A DNA stretch of 64,000 nt from an uncultured Psychrobacter sp. (GCF_947500265.1 NZ_CANMRN010000008.1:1-64000); one strand, 5' to 3'; positions 1 to 9,949 are shown, numbered from the stretch's first letter. A program made the numbers and translations. The notes: a model not told the origin generated them from the letters alone.

Positions 1-81
1 TACGATGATGATGAGACTGATCCCACCAATAAACTGGCATAATCTAGAGATTAAGACGCTGAGCTTGACTAAAAATGTCAT
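1..81 (-). CDS. TRAP transporter small permease (DctQ-like), N-terminal 27 codons only
   Basis: The frame is open from an ATG at 81 to the window edge. It encodes a basic amphipathic N-terminus followed by a Gly-Gly and a run of Ile/Leu/Val (CQFIGGISLIIIV), the pattern that opens the first membrane helix of DctQ proteins. DctQ is the small membrane subunit that joins a periplasmic DctP binding protein to the DctM channel. The call rests on 27 residues plus context: two dctP genes without permease partners lie at 8.9 and 12.7 kb, and this frame follows the pca operon on the same strand. The start overlaps the stop of a 36-codon ORF by 4 bases (ATGA). It could instead be another small membrane protein. 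Confidence 0.5.
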   Translation of the reverse strand, partial: MTFLVKLSVLISRLCQFIGGISLIIIV

Positions 82-188
82 ATAGCACCTGCCTTGTTAT
101 TCAAGGCTGATGCAATATCATTAGTATCATCATTTATAATGGGCCAAATAGCCTGAATGACTGCTAGAGATAATTTTTCTTTCATCAT
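78..188 (-). CDS. 36-aa ORF translationally coupled to the DctQ-like frame
   Basis: This short frame starts ATG-ATG (188 or 185) behind a good AAGGG ribosome site. It encodes a 36-residue peptide beginning MMKEKLSLAV and ending NNKAGAI. Its TGA overlaps the ATG of the DctQ-like gene (ATGA), a typical coupling arrangement. The peptide has no signal peptide or clear membrane segment, and I do not recognise a family. It lies 63 bases after pcaJ on the same strand, so it is probably the next cistron of the pca operon. It may be a true small protein or a leader that sets dctQ translation. The strong ribosome site and the overlap are the only evidence. Confidence 0.45.
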   Translation of the reverse strand: MMKEKLSLAVIQAIWPIINDDTNDIASALNNKAGAI

Positions 189-251
189 GAAATCCCTTCT
201 TGATGGTTAAGCACTGTACTGATAATAGTGTGTTACGGGTTATTCTTTAGA

Positions 252-899
252 TCATGGCTGCCGCAATGTGGCGCCTGTTTTTAATTGCAATTCATCAAAG
301 GTCAACCCCTCAACCATGTCACGCACCACCAACCCTTGCTCAGTAATATCAATCACCGCTAGATCTGTATAAATTCGATTAACGCATTTTTCGCCAGTAA
401 TAGGCAGGTTTAGGCTTTCAACAATTTTGGGTTCGCCATTTTTGCTAACGTGATCCATAATGACGTAAACTTTTTTGGCACCAACGGCCAAATCCATCGC
501 TCCGCCAACGGCTGGAATGTCTTTTGGACGACCCAAAAACCAGTTGGCAATATCGCCATTTTTAGCAACTTCAAATGCACCAAGAACACATAGATCGATA
601 TGTCCACCACGAATCATGGCAAAAGAGTCACCATGGTGAAAGTAACTACCGCCTTTGAGTAGCGTGATATATTGTTTGCCAGCATTGATCAGGTCACCAT
701 CTCTATCGGCTTCTTCAGGGGCTGGCCCCATACCCAAAACGCCATTTTCACTATGCAAAAAAATGTCTTTATCTTTCGGTAGGAAATCAGCGACTTTGGT
801 AGGCTGTCCGATACCCAAATTGACATACATGCCTTCTTCGATGTCTTGAGCAACGCGCTTGGCAATCTCATCAACTGAACGCGGAGTATAATTACTCAT
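252..899 (-). CDS. pcaJ: 3-oxoadipate CoA-transferase subunit B
   Basis: This is the beta subunit of the enzyme that moves CoA from succinyl-CoA to 3-oxoadipate, the penultimate step of the protocatechuate branch of the beta-ketoadipate pathway. The 215-residue protein has the usual family length. It carries the conserved SENGVLGMGP motif around residues 50-59, in which Glu51 is the expected residue forming the covalent CoA thioester. It also has a C-terminal EGLTFDELQLKTG segment typical of the family. Its ATG at 899 shares one base with the end of pcaI, so the two subunits are translationally coupled. Homologous subunits act on other 3-oxoacids (ScoB, AtoA), but the pca context supports 3-oxoadipate. 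Confidence 0.93.
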   Translation of the reverse strand: MSNYTPRSVDEIAKRVAQDIEEGMYVNLGIGQPTKVADFLPKDKDIFLHSENGVLGMGPAPEEADRDGDLINAGKQYITLLKGGSYFHHGDSFAMIRGGHIDLCVLGAFEVAKNGDIANWFLGRPKDIPAVGGAMDLAVGAKKVYVIMDHVSKNGEPKIVESLNLPITGEKCVNRIYTDLAVIDITEQGLVVRDMVEGLTFDELQLKTGATLRQP

Positions 900-1570
900 T
901 ACTTATCTCCTTCAATACAAACAACCTCATGCACAAAGATACCTGGCGTAATGATGTGTTCAGGATCCAACGCGCCCAATTCAACGACTTCACTCACTTG
1001 GGCGATAGTATGTTTCGATGCTGCCGCCATAATTGGACCAAAGTTACGAGCAGCTTTACGATAGGTTAGGTTGCCCCAACGATCGCCTTTAAAAGCTTTG
1101 ATAAGGGCAAAATCTGCTTTAATTGGATATTCCAATACGTAGTTTACGCCATCGATAGTCCGTGTCTCCTTGCCTTCAGCCAGCAACGTACCATAAGCGG
1201 TCGGTGTATAAATCGCGCCAAGACCGCTACCGCCAGCTTGCATACGAGCAGCCAACGTGCCTTGTGGTACCACTTCGAGCTCAATCTTGCCTGAACGATA
1301 AAGATCATCAAAGATATACGAGTCATGCTGACGTGGAAACGAACAAATGATTTTGCGTACACAGCCTGACTTTAGTAATAGCGCCAATCCTGTCTCGCCA
1401 TTGCCTGCATTATTACTCACGATTGTTAAATCTTTAGCATTACGCTCAATCAATGCGTCGATCAGCTCTGCTGGCTGACCTGCCAAGCCAAACCCACCTA
1501 TCAAGATGGTTGCCCCATCATTGATATGGTTCATGGCATCGATGGCAGATTCTGTCACTTTATTTAACAT
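899..1570 (-). CDS. pcaI: 3-oxoadipate CoA-transferase subunit A
   Basis: This is the alpha subunit partner of the adjacent pcaJ product; the two form the heteromeric transferase that activates 3-oxoadipate. The 223-residue protein shows the family's N-terminal GATILIGGFGLAGQP glycine loop (about residues 19-33) and a Gly-rich stretch near residues 113-117. It lies 58 bases after pobA and ends one base into pcaJ. Placing the CoA-transferase at the end of the operon, with the thiolase pcaF at its head, means both terminal steps are co-expressed with the ring-cleavage genes. Confidence 0.93.
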   Translation of the reverse strand: MLNKVTESAIDAMNHINDGATILIGGFGLAGQPAELIDALIERNAKDLTIVSNNAGNGETGLALLLKSGCVRKIICSFPRQHDSYIFDDLYRSGKIELEVVPQGTLAARMQAGGSGLGAIYTPTAYGTLLAEGKETRTIDGVNYVLEYPIKADFALIKAFKGDRWGNLTYRKAARNFGPIMAAASKHTIAQVSEVVELGALDPEHIITPGIFVHEVVCIEGDK

Positions 1571-1628
1571 GGAATCATCCTATATAAAAAGTTGAGTAGC
1601 TAGGTCTAAATAATTGAAACTCAACTAT

Positions 1629-2864
<1,236 letters not shown>

Positions 2865-2915
2865 CTATCAACCGCTTCTTTACGAAAGCCATTAGCTATC
2901 CGTAAAAGTATTCTC

Positions 2916-3539
2916 TTAAAAATCAAAAAAGACAGTCTCTCCATCACCTTGTAAGTAGATGTCAAATCGGTAGCGAGGTTTGCCATCGCCTTGTTCTTTT
3001 TTGGCTATCAATGTTTTTCGACGTTCTGCTGAAGGCACACTGTTCAATATTGGACACTGCTCATTGGCTTCTTGCTCATCATTGAAATAGGCTCTGGTTT
3101 GCAGATGTAAATTAATACCACGTGCAAAAATGGCGATATTGACGTGTGGCGCCATGGGCTTACCATAAAAATCTACTTGTCCAGGTTTGACGGTATGGAA
3201 ATGAAAATCCCCATCTAAAGCACAAGCACTGCGTCCAAACCCGCTAAACGGTTCTTTGTTATCAAAATTACTAATATAATTACCGTGGCTGTCTGCTTGC
3301 CATATCTCGATCAATGCATCATGTACCGCTTCGCCATTACCGTCGTATACATGACCGACCAATTCTATGTGCTCACCTTCAGCACCCTCTTTGGCCAAGT
3401 CTTGCCATATCTCGTCAGATCGTGACTCAAAACCAGCAATTTCTAACGCCAAACCGATATGTACAAAAGGACCTGACGTTTGGGAGGCCGTCTCACGCAA
3501 CAGACCACTGTCGTCTTGTAATTTGTATTGGCTGTACAT
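2916..3539 (-). CDS. pcaG: Protocatechuate 3,4-dioxygenase alpha subunit
   Basis: This is the non-catalytic alpha chain of the intradiol dioxygenase that opens protocatechuate to 3-carboxy-cis,cis-muconate. At 207 residues it has PcaG length. It shows the shared intradiol beta-sandwich landmarks: GNGEAVHDALIEIWQAD (about 70-86), a FHTVKPGQVDFYGKP segment and an APHVNIAIFARG strand. At that last site the beta subunit has the His-x-His iron ligands, and here only one His remains, as expected for alpha. It begins 3 bases after the pcaH stop, so the two subunits are made together. Confidence 0.94.
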   Translation of the reverse strand: MYSQYKLQDDSGLLRETASQTSGPFVHIGLALEIAGFESRSDEIWQDLAKEGAEGEHIELVGHVYDGNGEAVHDALIEIWQADSHGNYISNFDNKEPFSGFGRSACALDGDFHFHTVKPGQVDFYGKPMAPHVNIAIFARGINLHLQTRAYFNDEQEANEQCPILNSVPSAERRKTLIAKKEQGDGKPRYRFDIYLQGDGETVFFDF

Positions 3540-3542
3540 GAT

Positions 3543-4271
3543 TTACTCCTCAAAATAGGTTTGTAATGCGCCGCGTACCACGATATCAAAACGATAGGCC
3601 AAACAGTCCATTGGCTTGCTTCTAGTCATATCCAAGCGTGCAATCATCGTTTCAACAGCCTCTGGATCTTTTAGCACTTGTACAATTGGGCACAGTGGAA
3701 TAAGTGGATCCCCTTCAAAATACATTTGGGTAATCAGACGTGTAGAGATTGAAGGACCCATGACAGATACATGAATGTGCGCAGGTCGCCAAGTGTTGAC
3801 CCCGTTCGGCCAAGGATAAGGCCCTGGACGCACTGTACGAAAACGATAGCGACCTTCAGCATCAGTGATACATCGCCCAACACCGCCAAAGTTAGGATCT
3901 AGTGGCGCCAGATAGCCATCTTTTTTGTGACGGTATTTACCACCAGCATTTGCTTGCCACATCTCAACCAACGTATTGGGCACAGGCTTACCGAACTGAT
4001 CGATTACCTGACCATGCATGATGATACGTTCGCCAATAGGCAGACCTGCTTGCTCACCTTCTGCTCGAAAATTCATCAATAAGTCATTGTCATACTGACC
4101 GATTTCTAAACCATCAAATACAGGACCACTACGCTCTGAATCGCTCGCTCTTTGGAGACTGACCAACGCTTGACGCGGTGAACGTGCCACCGAGGTTTTG
4201 TAACCCGGCGTGTAAGGTTCTGGCTGCCAAGTGCGATCACGTGATAAAAAAGAGGGATACTTATGGCTCAT
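3543..4271 (-). CDS. pcaH: Protocatechuate 3,4-dioxygenase beta subunit
   Basis: This is the catalytic, Fe(III)-binding chain of the intradiol dioxygenase. Using the ATG at 4271 (242 aa), the four expected iron ligands are present: Tyr113 in [10 protein letters not shown], Tyr152 in GPYPWPNG, and His165 and His167 in RPAHIHVSV. The upstream ATG at 4286 is less likely, because the GGAG ribosome site overlaps that start and is well spaced for 4271. The gene follows pcaDC after about 95 bases and leads directly into pcaG. Confidence 0.95.
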   Translation of the reverse strand: MSHKYPSFLSRDRTWQPEPYTPGYKTSVARSPRQALVSLQRASDSERSGPVFDGLEIGQYDNDLLMNFRAEGEQAGLPIGERIIMHGQVIDQFGKPVPNTLVEMWQANAGGKYRHKKDGYLAPLDPNFGGVGRCITDAEGRYRFRTVRPGPYPWPNGVNTWRPAHIHVSVMGPSISTRLITQMYFEGDPLIPLCPIVQVLKDPEAVETMIARLDMTRSKPMDCLAYRFDIVVRGALQTYFEE

Positions 4272-4366
4272 TACATTGCTCTCCATTTTTATAAAGCAAA
4301 CTTTATCAATATCGGGTGCTAACTAGCTGCTGTGCTAATTAACTGCTGTGCTGACTCATTGCTGCC

Positions 4367-5539
4367 TTAACTGATGGGATTGCCCCATCCATTATCTTTG
4401 GCTAAAGAAAACGCATGATTGGCCGCTGGTACGCCAGCATAAATCGATACATGCATCAGCACCTGACGTAGCTGATCTTCATTGATACCTAGACGATGTG
4501 CGGTACGTAAATGCAAGCCCAGCTCACCATCACGTCCAAGGGCAGCCAATATGGCAGTGGTAATCATGCTTCGTTGTTGCACAGTTAAGCTAGGATCTCC
4601 CCACAGCTCTCCCCAAGCATTACGTGTGATGAATTGCTGAAAAGACCCATCTAATGTTGTGGCATTATTGGAGGCTTTGGTAACATGATCTGCACCAAGG
4701 ATTCGCTTACGTTGTGTAAGACCTTGCTCATAACCAATACCTGTCTGCCCTATAGAGTCACGCATAGGGTTGTTTTGTATGTATTCGACTAGCTGTTTGG
4801 GCATTTCAACCGCTGGCACATGCGCCAACCCGTCAAATACGGTTAATTCAGCATCGGTAAAAGCTTCTTGCAGTGCGGCAAGTGTCGCAGGCGGTGTAGA
4901 GACATCTTCTGCACCTGCTAGCAAGGCAACCTTGCCCGTATAACTTGCTAAGCGTTCACGGTTATCAACGTATGCAATCGCTTCACAAAGCTTGGCATAG
5001 CTCTCATCATCGTTGCGCGATAACTGTACTTGCCAGCCAAGCAGTGCATCAGGGTTTTGTTTAATATACGCAGGCGCAAACCAGCGCGGCACAATCCCTT
5101 CAGCCATTTGAGCCAAGCCCAAACTGCGAACGTTAGCAGCGCGTTCAGCCCACGCCTCTGCTGTCCCAATCACAGCACCTGTATTGGTGAGCCAAACCTG
5201 CTCTAAAGATTCTGGCGAAATTTGGCACAGGCTTTGTCCGATCATGCCGCCAATAGAAGTACCAATGAAACTAAAGCTTTCAATATCTAAAGTGTTTGCT
5301 AAGCTGAGCACATCATAAGCCAGCTGATCTATTGTCAAATCTGCACAGGCAGCGCCACTGCTGCCATGGCCCGGCAAGTCCCAACGTATGCAGCGATAAT
5401 GACCATGCAGCTCATCACATACTTTGTCCCATACGTTACGACTCATGCCTAACGGATGCGCCATAAACAATGCTGGCAAGTAGGTTTCACCGCTATCTTG
5501 ATAAGCAATGAGGTGTACGTCTGTTGTCAAAAATGCCAT
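4367..5539 (-). CDS. pcaL: Fused 3-oxoadipate enol-lactonase / 4-carboxymuconolactone decarboxylase
   Basis: One 390-residue chain carries two successive pathway steps. Residues 1 to about 260 are an alpha/beta hydrolase (PcaD type): nucleophile elbow GTSIGG with Ser95, a probable catalytic Asp in LLAGAEDVSTPP and His in DGLAHVPAVE. Residues from about 268 to the end are a PcaC-type carboxymuconolactone decarboxylase (YEQGLTQRKRILGADHV and GLHLRTAHRLGI). The decarboxylase acts first and the lactonase second, so fusion could channel the intermediate enol-lactone. The start at 5539 has a GGAG ribosome site and overlaps the pcaF stop by one base; the upstream extension to 5605 lies inside pcaF and is rejected. 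Such fusions are called PcaL in actinobacteria, whereas Acinetobacter keeps separate pcaD and pcaC. Confidence 0.92.
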   Translation of the reverse strand: MAFLTTDVHLIAYQDSGETYLPALFMAHPLGMSRNVWDKVCDELHGHYRCIRWDLPGHGSSGAACADLTIDQLAYDVLSLANTLDIESFSFIGTSIGGMIGQSLCQISPESLEQVWLTNTGAVIGTAEAWAERAANVRSLGLAQMAEGIVPRWFAPAYIKQNPDALLGWQVQLSRNDDESYAKLCEAIAYVDNRERLASYTGKVALLAGAEDVSTPPATLAALQEAFTDAELTVFDGLAHVPAVEMPKQLVEYIQNNPMRDSIGQTGIGYEQGLTQRKRILGADHVTKASNNATTLDGSFQQFITRNAWGELWGDPSLTVQQRSMITTAILAALGRDGELGLHLRTAHRLGINEDQLRQVLMHVSIYAGVPAANHAFSLAKDNGWGNPIS

Positions 5540-6750
5540 TATTGTTCTCCTGCTCTTGAAACCACTAAAGCAATACCTTGTCCAACGCCGATACACATCG
5601 TACAAAGTGCACGGTCTTTTTTGGTACGTTGTAACTCATGAATAGCTGAAATCAAAATCCGTGCACCAGAAGCGCCAAGTGGATGACCTAAAGCAATGGA
5701 GCCACCTTTAGGGTTCAATCTTGGATCTCGATCTTCTAATCCTAGTTCTCTAGAACATGCCAATGCTTGGGCAGAAAAAGCTTCGTTGAGCTCGATGATA
5801 TCGATATCGTCTAAACTAAGATTAAGACGCTTTAATAGTTTTTGAGTGGCTGGTACCGGACCAATACCCATAATAGTTGGTGGCACGCCAGCAGTTGCCA
5901 TCCCTTCGATCTTTGCCATGGGTGTTAGACCATATTTTTTTACGGCCGCTTCACTAGCGATTAACATCGCAGCAGCACCATCATTGATACCGGAAGCATT
6001 ACCAGCAGTAATCGTCCCTCCTTCATAGATAGGACGCAGTTTTTCTAGAGCAGTCATATCAGTATTCGGACGTGGATGCTCGTCTGTATCGACGATTAGC
6101 GCTTCTTTCTTACGTCTCTCAATCGTAATAGGAGTGATTTCAGCCGCTAAACGACCATCATTTTGTGCTTGAGCCGCCTTTTGTTGTGACCACACTGCAA
6201 AAGAGTCTTGGTCTTCACGAGAAATATTATATTTTTCCGCTAGGTTTTCTGCGGTACGTGGCATCGCCTCTGTACCATACATAGCGTCCAGTTTTTTATT
6301 AATAAAACGCCAACCCATGGTCGTGTCTTGCAGCGTTTGACGACGATCATAAGCACCTTCAGGTTTACCCATCACAAATGGGGCGCGGGTCATTGATTCA
6401 ACACCGCCAGCGAGTGCCAGTTCCATCTCACCACTGACTATCGCCCGAAAGGCCGTTCCTACTGCGTCTAGGCCTGAGCCACATAGTCGATTAATGGTTG
6501 TTGCCGGTACCTTTTCTGATAACCCTGATAACAAACCACTCATACGCGCAACGTTACGATTGTCTTCACCGCTTTGATTGGCACACCCCATAAAACTGTC
6601 TTCTATCGCACTATGATCAAAGTCAGGTGCATCATCAAGCACTGACTTTATTACTTGTGCTAATAGATCATCAGGACGAATATCAGCCAATGCGCCGCCA
6701 TACCGACCTACTGCTGATCTTTTTGGATGACAAATATAGACTGCTGTCAT
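5539..6750 (-). CDS. pcaF: 3-oxoadipyl-CoA thiolase (protocatechuate operon copy)
   Basis: This thiolase splits 3-oxoadipyl-CoA with CoA into succinyl-CoA and acetyl-CoA, the last step of the pathway. The 403-residue sequence has the acyl-accepting Cys90 in NRLCGSGLDAVG, the catalytic His in [14 protein letters not shown] near 359, and the second Cys in CTMCIGVGQG near 389. It is the first gene of the pca operon, behind an AGGAG site. A tandem-dyad operator lies 37-70 bases upstream of its start. A close paralogue in the phenylacetate cluster (19083-20291) performs the same reaction on the same intermediate, so each pathway brings its own thiolase. Confidence 0.94.
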   Translation of the reverse strand: MTAVYICHPKRSAVGRYGGALADIRPDDLLAQVIKSVLDDAPDFDHSAIEDSFMGCANQSGEDNRNVARMSGLLSGLSEKVPATTINRLCGSGLDAVGTAFRAIVSGEMELALAGGVESMTRAPFVMGKPEGAYDRRQTLQDTTMGWRFINKKLDAMYGTEAMPRTAENLAEKYNISREDQDSFAVWSQQKAAQAQNDGRLAAEITPITIERRKKEALIVDTDEHPRPNTDMTALEKLRPIYEGGTITAGNASGINDGAAAMLIASEAAVKKYGLTPMAKIEGMATAGVPPTIMGIGPVPATQKLLKRLNLSLDDIDIIELNEAFSAQALACSRELGLEDRDPRLNPKGGSIALGHPLGASGARILISAIHELQRTKKDRALCTMCIGVGQGIALVVSRAGEQ

Positions 6751-6786
6751 ATCTTGCTCCTAGATTATTTAGAAATACGCTGTTTT

Positions 6787-6820
6787 GTTCTTAATTAGAA
6801 TTATTGTTCGTATAGTGAAT
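6787..6820. promoter_or_regulatory. Tandem-dyad operator upstream of pcaF (probable IclR-family site)
   Basis: Two imperfect palindromes, GTTCTTAATTAGAAT (6787-6801) and GTTCGTATAGTGAAT (6806-6820), start exactly 19 bases apart. The same pair with the same spacing occurs before both dctP genes. PcaU/PcaR-type IclR regulators are known to bind repeated GTTC/GAAC-like half-sites near pca promoters, so the IclR gene at 10.4 kb is the natural candidate. The first dyad is the gene-proximal one in all three places. Confidence 0.7.
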
Positions 6821-6874
6821 TAAAATATACGTTTTATTGGCTTTTGTCAACAAGATTTGCTTTTTTTCCAAAAT

Positions 6875-6902
6875 AAAAACCCACGCTAATTCGTGGGTTT
6901 TT
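6875..6902 (-). terminator. Rho-independent terminator after the aldolase-like gene
   Basis: A perfect hairpin (AAAAACCCACG, 6-base loop, CGTGGGTTTTT) has T runs on both sides. It lies 64 bases past the stop of the minus-strand aldolase-like gene and upstream of the pcaF operator. It should end the dctP1 operon and insulate pcaF from read-through. Confidence 0.85.
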
Positions 6903-6965
6903 ATTGCTAAAAATTCTACTAATCTATGTAAGCAAACTGACAAAACATCAGGAAGAACAAGTAGT

Positions 6966-7745
6966 TTATCTTATCCAGTTAGGATCAATCCGATTCATCA
7001 ACCGATAGTATGCTGGCCACTCAGGTAGCCTAACTTGGGCACCAGCTTGCGCCTCACCGCCCTCGAACTGCTCTCTGGTTTTAATCATTGCTTCATCACT
7101 GGCTTGAAGTAATTTACCACCAGAAGCCATTGCTTTTAGCTGAACCTCACAACCTTGTATAATTTGGTACATTCGCATGAATGCCCATGACACATCAGGG
7201 CCAGTGGTAATAACACCGTGGTTGTTGAGCATGAGCGTGTGATTGTCAGTACCAATTGACTCAACAAGTCGCTCTTGTTCTGTTGCATCCAATACAATGC
7301 CTTCAAAAGGATGATAACCAATACGGTCATGGAACATATACGCTTCCTGGAATAAAGGTATAAAACCACACTCCAAAGCACTAACTGCCTGTAAATCTGT
7401 ATTGTGAGTGTGCATCACACAGTGAATATCAGGGCGACCTTTATGGATGGCAGTATGAATGACGTTGCCCGCTTTATTGATCGGAAACGGTGAGTCATCA
7501 AGTTTATTACCATCAAAATCTATTTTTACCAGATTTGAGGGGGTGATTTCGCTATATAAAAGCCCGAATGCATTAATCAGTAAATGATCTGTACCCGGAA
7601 TTCGATATGAGATATGGTTATAAACTTGTGTGGTCCAGCCATAGTAGTCAACCATTCTATAGCATAATGCCAGCTCAATTCTCGCCTGCCACTCATGATC
7701 ACTATAGCCAGGCGGCGTTACTATTGATTCAAAAATATCTTTCAT
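6966..7745 (-). CDS. Class II aldolase/adducin-fold protein
   Basis: This 259-residue protein of the class II aldolase/adducin superfamily keeps the three zinc ligands: His112 and His114 in CVMHTHNTD and His176 in LNNHGVITTG. The catalytic Glu of sugar-phosphate aldolases, normally in an SSE motif, is replaced: the segment reads NKAGNVIH, with Asn94 at the Glu position, as in adducin-like members. Some family members decarboxylate aromatic acids (3,4-dihydroxyphthalate decarboxylases), which would fit this setting. The gene follows the dioxygenase by 14 bases and is the last gene of the operon dctP1-dioxygenase-aldolase. The substrate is unknown. A retro-aldol or decarboxylation step after the dioxygenase is an inference from order alone. 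Confidence 0.8.
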   Translation of the reverse strand: MKDIFESIVTPPGYSDHEWQARIELALCYRMVDYYGWTTQVYNHISYRIPGTDHLLINAFGLLYSEITPSNLVKIDFDGNKLDDSPFPINKAGNVIHTAIHKGRPDIHCVMHTHNTDLQAVSALECGFIPLFQEAYMFHDRIGYHPFEGIVLDATEQERLVESIGTDNHTLMLNNHGVITTGPDVSWAFMRMYQIIQGCEVQLKAMASGGKLLQASDEAMIKTREQFEGGEAQAGAQVRLPEWPAYYRLMNRIDPNWIR

Positions 7746-7759
7746 TAAGCCATCCTTTT

Positions 7760-8677
7760 TTATTCTGGTTTTTCGCCCATGACGACTGCCCGATACATCT
7801 CTCTTCTGTAACCATCATAGTCATTAAACGCCTGATGCAAGCAGATTCGGTTATCCCACATGATAACCGTATTGTTATACCACTTAAGTCTGCAAACAAA
7901 AGACTCTTGGGTCACAAAACCTGCTAAGAAATCCAGTAGAGGACGTGACTCTTCTTCTGTCATACCTTCGATACCGCAGGCATAGGTTTTGTCTACATAC
8001 AGTGATTTTTCGCCCGATACAGGATGTGTTCTAACCAGCGGATGATAAGATCCTTCAATCATTTTTTGTGTATCGACATCAAGCTCTAAACTACCTAATT
8101 CACCAGATTTTCTTTGCTGTGATTGTTTTTCAGCTTGCATAGAGCTCACAACGTGTTTAGCACTCATCCACACTTTAAGAGAGGCTATCATCTCTTTCAT
8201 TGCTGGACTTAAGCTATTGTATGCGAGTACAGAGTTTGCAAATAAGGTATCACCGCCATATGGAGGCATATCTTTACCATAGTTGATCGCGATTGCAGGC
8301 GGGCAGTCTAAAAAAGCGGAATCTGTGTGCCAGCCACTGCCAAACACCATTTTTGTTTCAACAGTTGCTTCTTTGATGACTGGCTGGATGTTCTTATGCC
8401 CCTCTACACCTTTGGTATAGGCATCTGTTCCAAAATCACCAAATCTGAGCGTTATATTTTCATGATCCGTAAAAGAGATATCTTGCTCCCTAAAGAAGAT
8501 AAGCTTATGCCTATACAAGGCCGCTTCGATCTCAGCAAAAGCGTCGTCGCTCACATTACTGAGATCTACGCCTTGTATTTCTGCTCCCATAGCTGCCGCT
8601 AAAGGAATAGCGGTAATATGCTTATAGTCTTTTGCGCCATTGTCAAACAGTCCGGTTGGATGTGTAATACTCTTCAT
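7760..8677 (-). CDS. TfdA/TauD-family 2-oxoglutarate-dependent dioxygenase
   Basis: This 305-residue Fe(II)/2-oxoglutarate dioxygenase has the facial triad His117-x-Asp119 (GWHTDSAF) and distal His281 (NRICLHQAF). Arg292 follows 11 residues later as the expected 2-oxoglutarate anchor. The N-terminal GAEIQGVDLSN and RHKLIFFREQDI segments are standard TauD/TfdA signatures. Relatives remove side chains by hydroxylation, for example TauD on taurine and TfdA on aryloxyacetates. Lying between a TRAP binding protein and an aldolase-like gene in an aromatic regulon, it may act on an aryl-ether or similar acid. That substrate is inference. A ribosome site (AAAGGATT) precedes the ATG at 8677. Confidence 0.88.
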   Translation of the reverse strand: MKSITHPTGLFDNGAKDYKHITAIPLAAAMGAEIQGVDLSNVSDDAFAEIEAALYRHKLIFFREQDISFTDHENITLRFGDFGTDAYTKGVEGHKNIQPVIKEATVETKMVFGSGWHTDSAFLDCPPAIAINYGKDMPPYGGDTLFANSVLAYNSLSPAMKEMIASLKVWMSAKHVVSSMQAEKQSQQRKSGELGSLELDVDTQKMIEGSYHPLVRTHPVSGEKSLYVDKTYACGIEGMTEEESRPLLDFLAGFVTQESFVCRLKWYNNTVIMWDNRICLHQAFNDYDGYRREMYRAVVMGEKPE

Positions 8678-8884
8678 AATTTTAATCCTTTAAAATTTTT
8701 TGTTGATTTTTATCAACTGTCGAATAGAAGACCAAAAAATACTTTTTTAGAGATAATCCCTTGTCAATCTTGAAAGTCACGCTTAGGCTCACCGCTTACA
8801 GCTAGTAAAAGGCTACATATTGGACAATCATTATGATTATCTACAATAATTTTGACTGTATACATGAGGACTACCTGACATTGT

Positions 8885-9949
8885 TTAAGCTTTACAGCCT
8901 GCACTGACCGTTTTTACCTTTTCATAGATACCATCAGCATCTAAACCTAATGCTTTAACATCACTCAGATATTTCTGAGTGCCTTGCAACAAAGGCTCTT
9001 TCCAATCAGGATTATTGAGCGGATCAGGAATGTCAACCATGATATGTCCAGCAGCACGCGCTTCTGCCATATATTTAGCATCTTCTCTATCTGTTACTTC
9101 GCCTACCAAATCAGACATCACTCTTCCTGAGTTGTCATCTAGGACTTTTTTAAGGTTATCAGGTAAATTCTCATATTTATTTTTGTTCATGGTCACGAGC
9201 AATGCTGAATTATAAAAAGGTATGTTGGTGTGCGCTTTAGTTAACTCGACCAGTCTAAAATCACCCGTTGGCTGCCAAGGAAAGCTAAGGCCATCAATCA
9301 CGCCACGCTGTAATGAGGTGTAGATATCATTAGCTGGAAGACCCACTGGTGTGCCGCCAGTGGCTTCAATGATATCGCCTGCAATGGCTGATGGTCGACG
9401 AATACGCAAGCCCTTCATATCAGAAGGAACACGGATGGGTTCACCAACCGTATGAATTGCAGCCGGTCCTGCGCCCATGAGAAATAACAAATGCGTATCT
9501 TCATATTCACTGGCGATAGTGCCATCGTCATAAAGTGTTTGTAGAATGCAGCCCATTTGGGTGGCAGAGTTTGAAAGGCCGGGAAGCTCAGCAATCTGTG
9601 TGAGTGGAAAACGACCAGCACTGTAGCCGTGTGCCTGAGAGCCAATATCAACGACGCCTTTAGCAGCAGAATCATACATTACATCTGGCTTGCTCAGCGT
9701 TGCTGATGGATAAATCTCAACCTTTAACTGGCCATTAGATTCCGTCTCAATTTTTTTTGCCCATGGCTCAAAGACTTCAACATGCATCGCAGAGGTTGCA
9801 GGCCAAAAGTGTGAGAATCTTAAAACGGTGGTTTCAGTTTCAGAGCTTTGCTCATTTGATTGACTAGAACACCCTACCATGCCTAATGCCAAGGCTATTA
9901 GTACGGACATGCTTTTCATTTTGATATTGTCTTTGATTTTCATTTGCAT
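8885..9949 (-). CDS. TRAP transporter solute-binding lipoprotein DctP (copy 1)
   Basis: This is a periplasmic binding protein of a TRAP transporter, tethered as a lipoprotein. From the ATG at 9949 (AGGAAAG site, 354 aa) the signal peptide ends in a lipobox at Cys27 (ALGMVGC). The central LRIRRPSAIAGD holds the Arg that in DctP proteins salt-bridges the substrate carboxylate. PVGLPANDIYTSLQRGVIDG is a family signature. It closely resembles the dctP2 product but differs in likely pocket segments (GAGPAAIHT, FPWQPTGDF). No dctQ or dctM lies beside it; the nearest candidate permease gene starts at the left edge. It heads the dioxygenase/aldolase operon, with 207 bases to the next gene, and has the shared operator about 185 bases upstream. 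Confidence 0.92.
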   Translation of the reverse strand: MQMKIKDNIKMKSMSVLIALALGMVGCSSQSNEQSSETETTVLRFSHFWPATSAMHVEVFEPWAKKIETESNGQLKVEIYPSATLSKPDVMYDSAAKGVVDIGSQAHGYSAGRFPLTQIAELPGLSNSATQMGCILQTLYDDGTIASEYEDTHLLFLMGAGPAAIHTVGEPIRVPSDMKGLRIRRPSAIAGDIIEATGGTPVGLPANDIYTSLQRGVIDGLSFPWQPTGDFRLVELTKAHTNIPFYNSALLVTMNKNKYENLPDNLKKVLDDNSGRVMSDLVGEVTDREDAKYMAEARAAGHIMVDIPDPLNNPDWKEPLLQGTQKYLSDVKALGLDADGIYEKVKTVSAGCKA

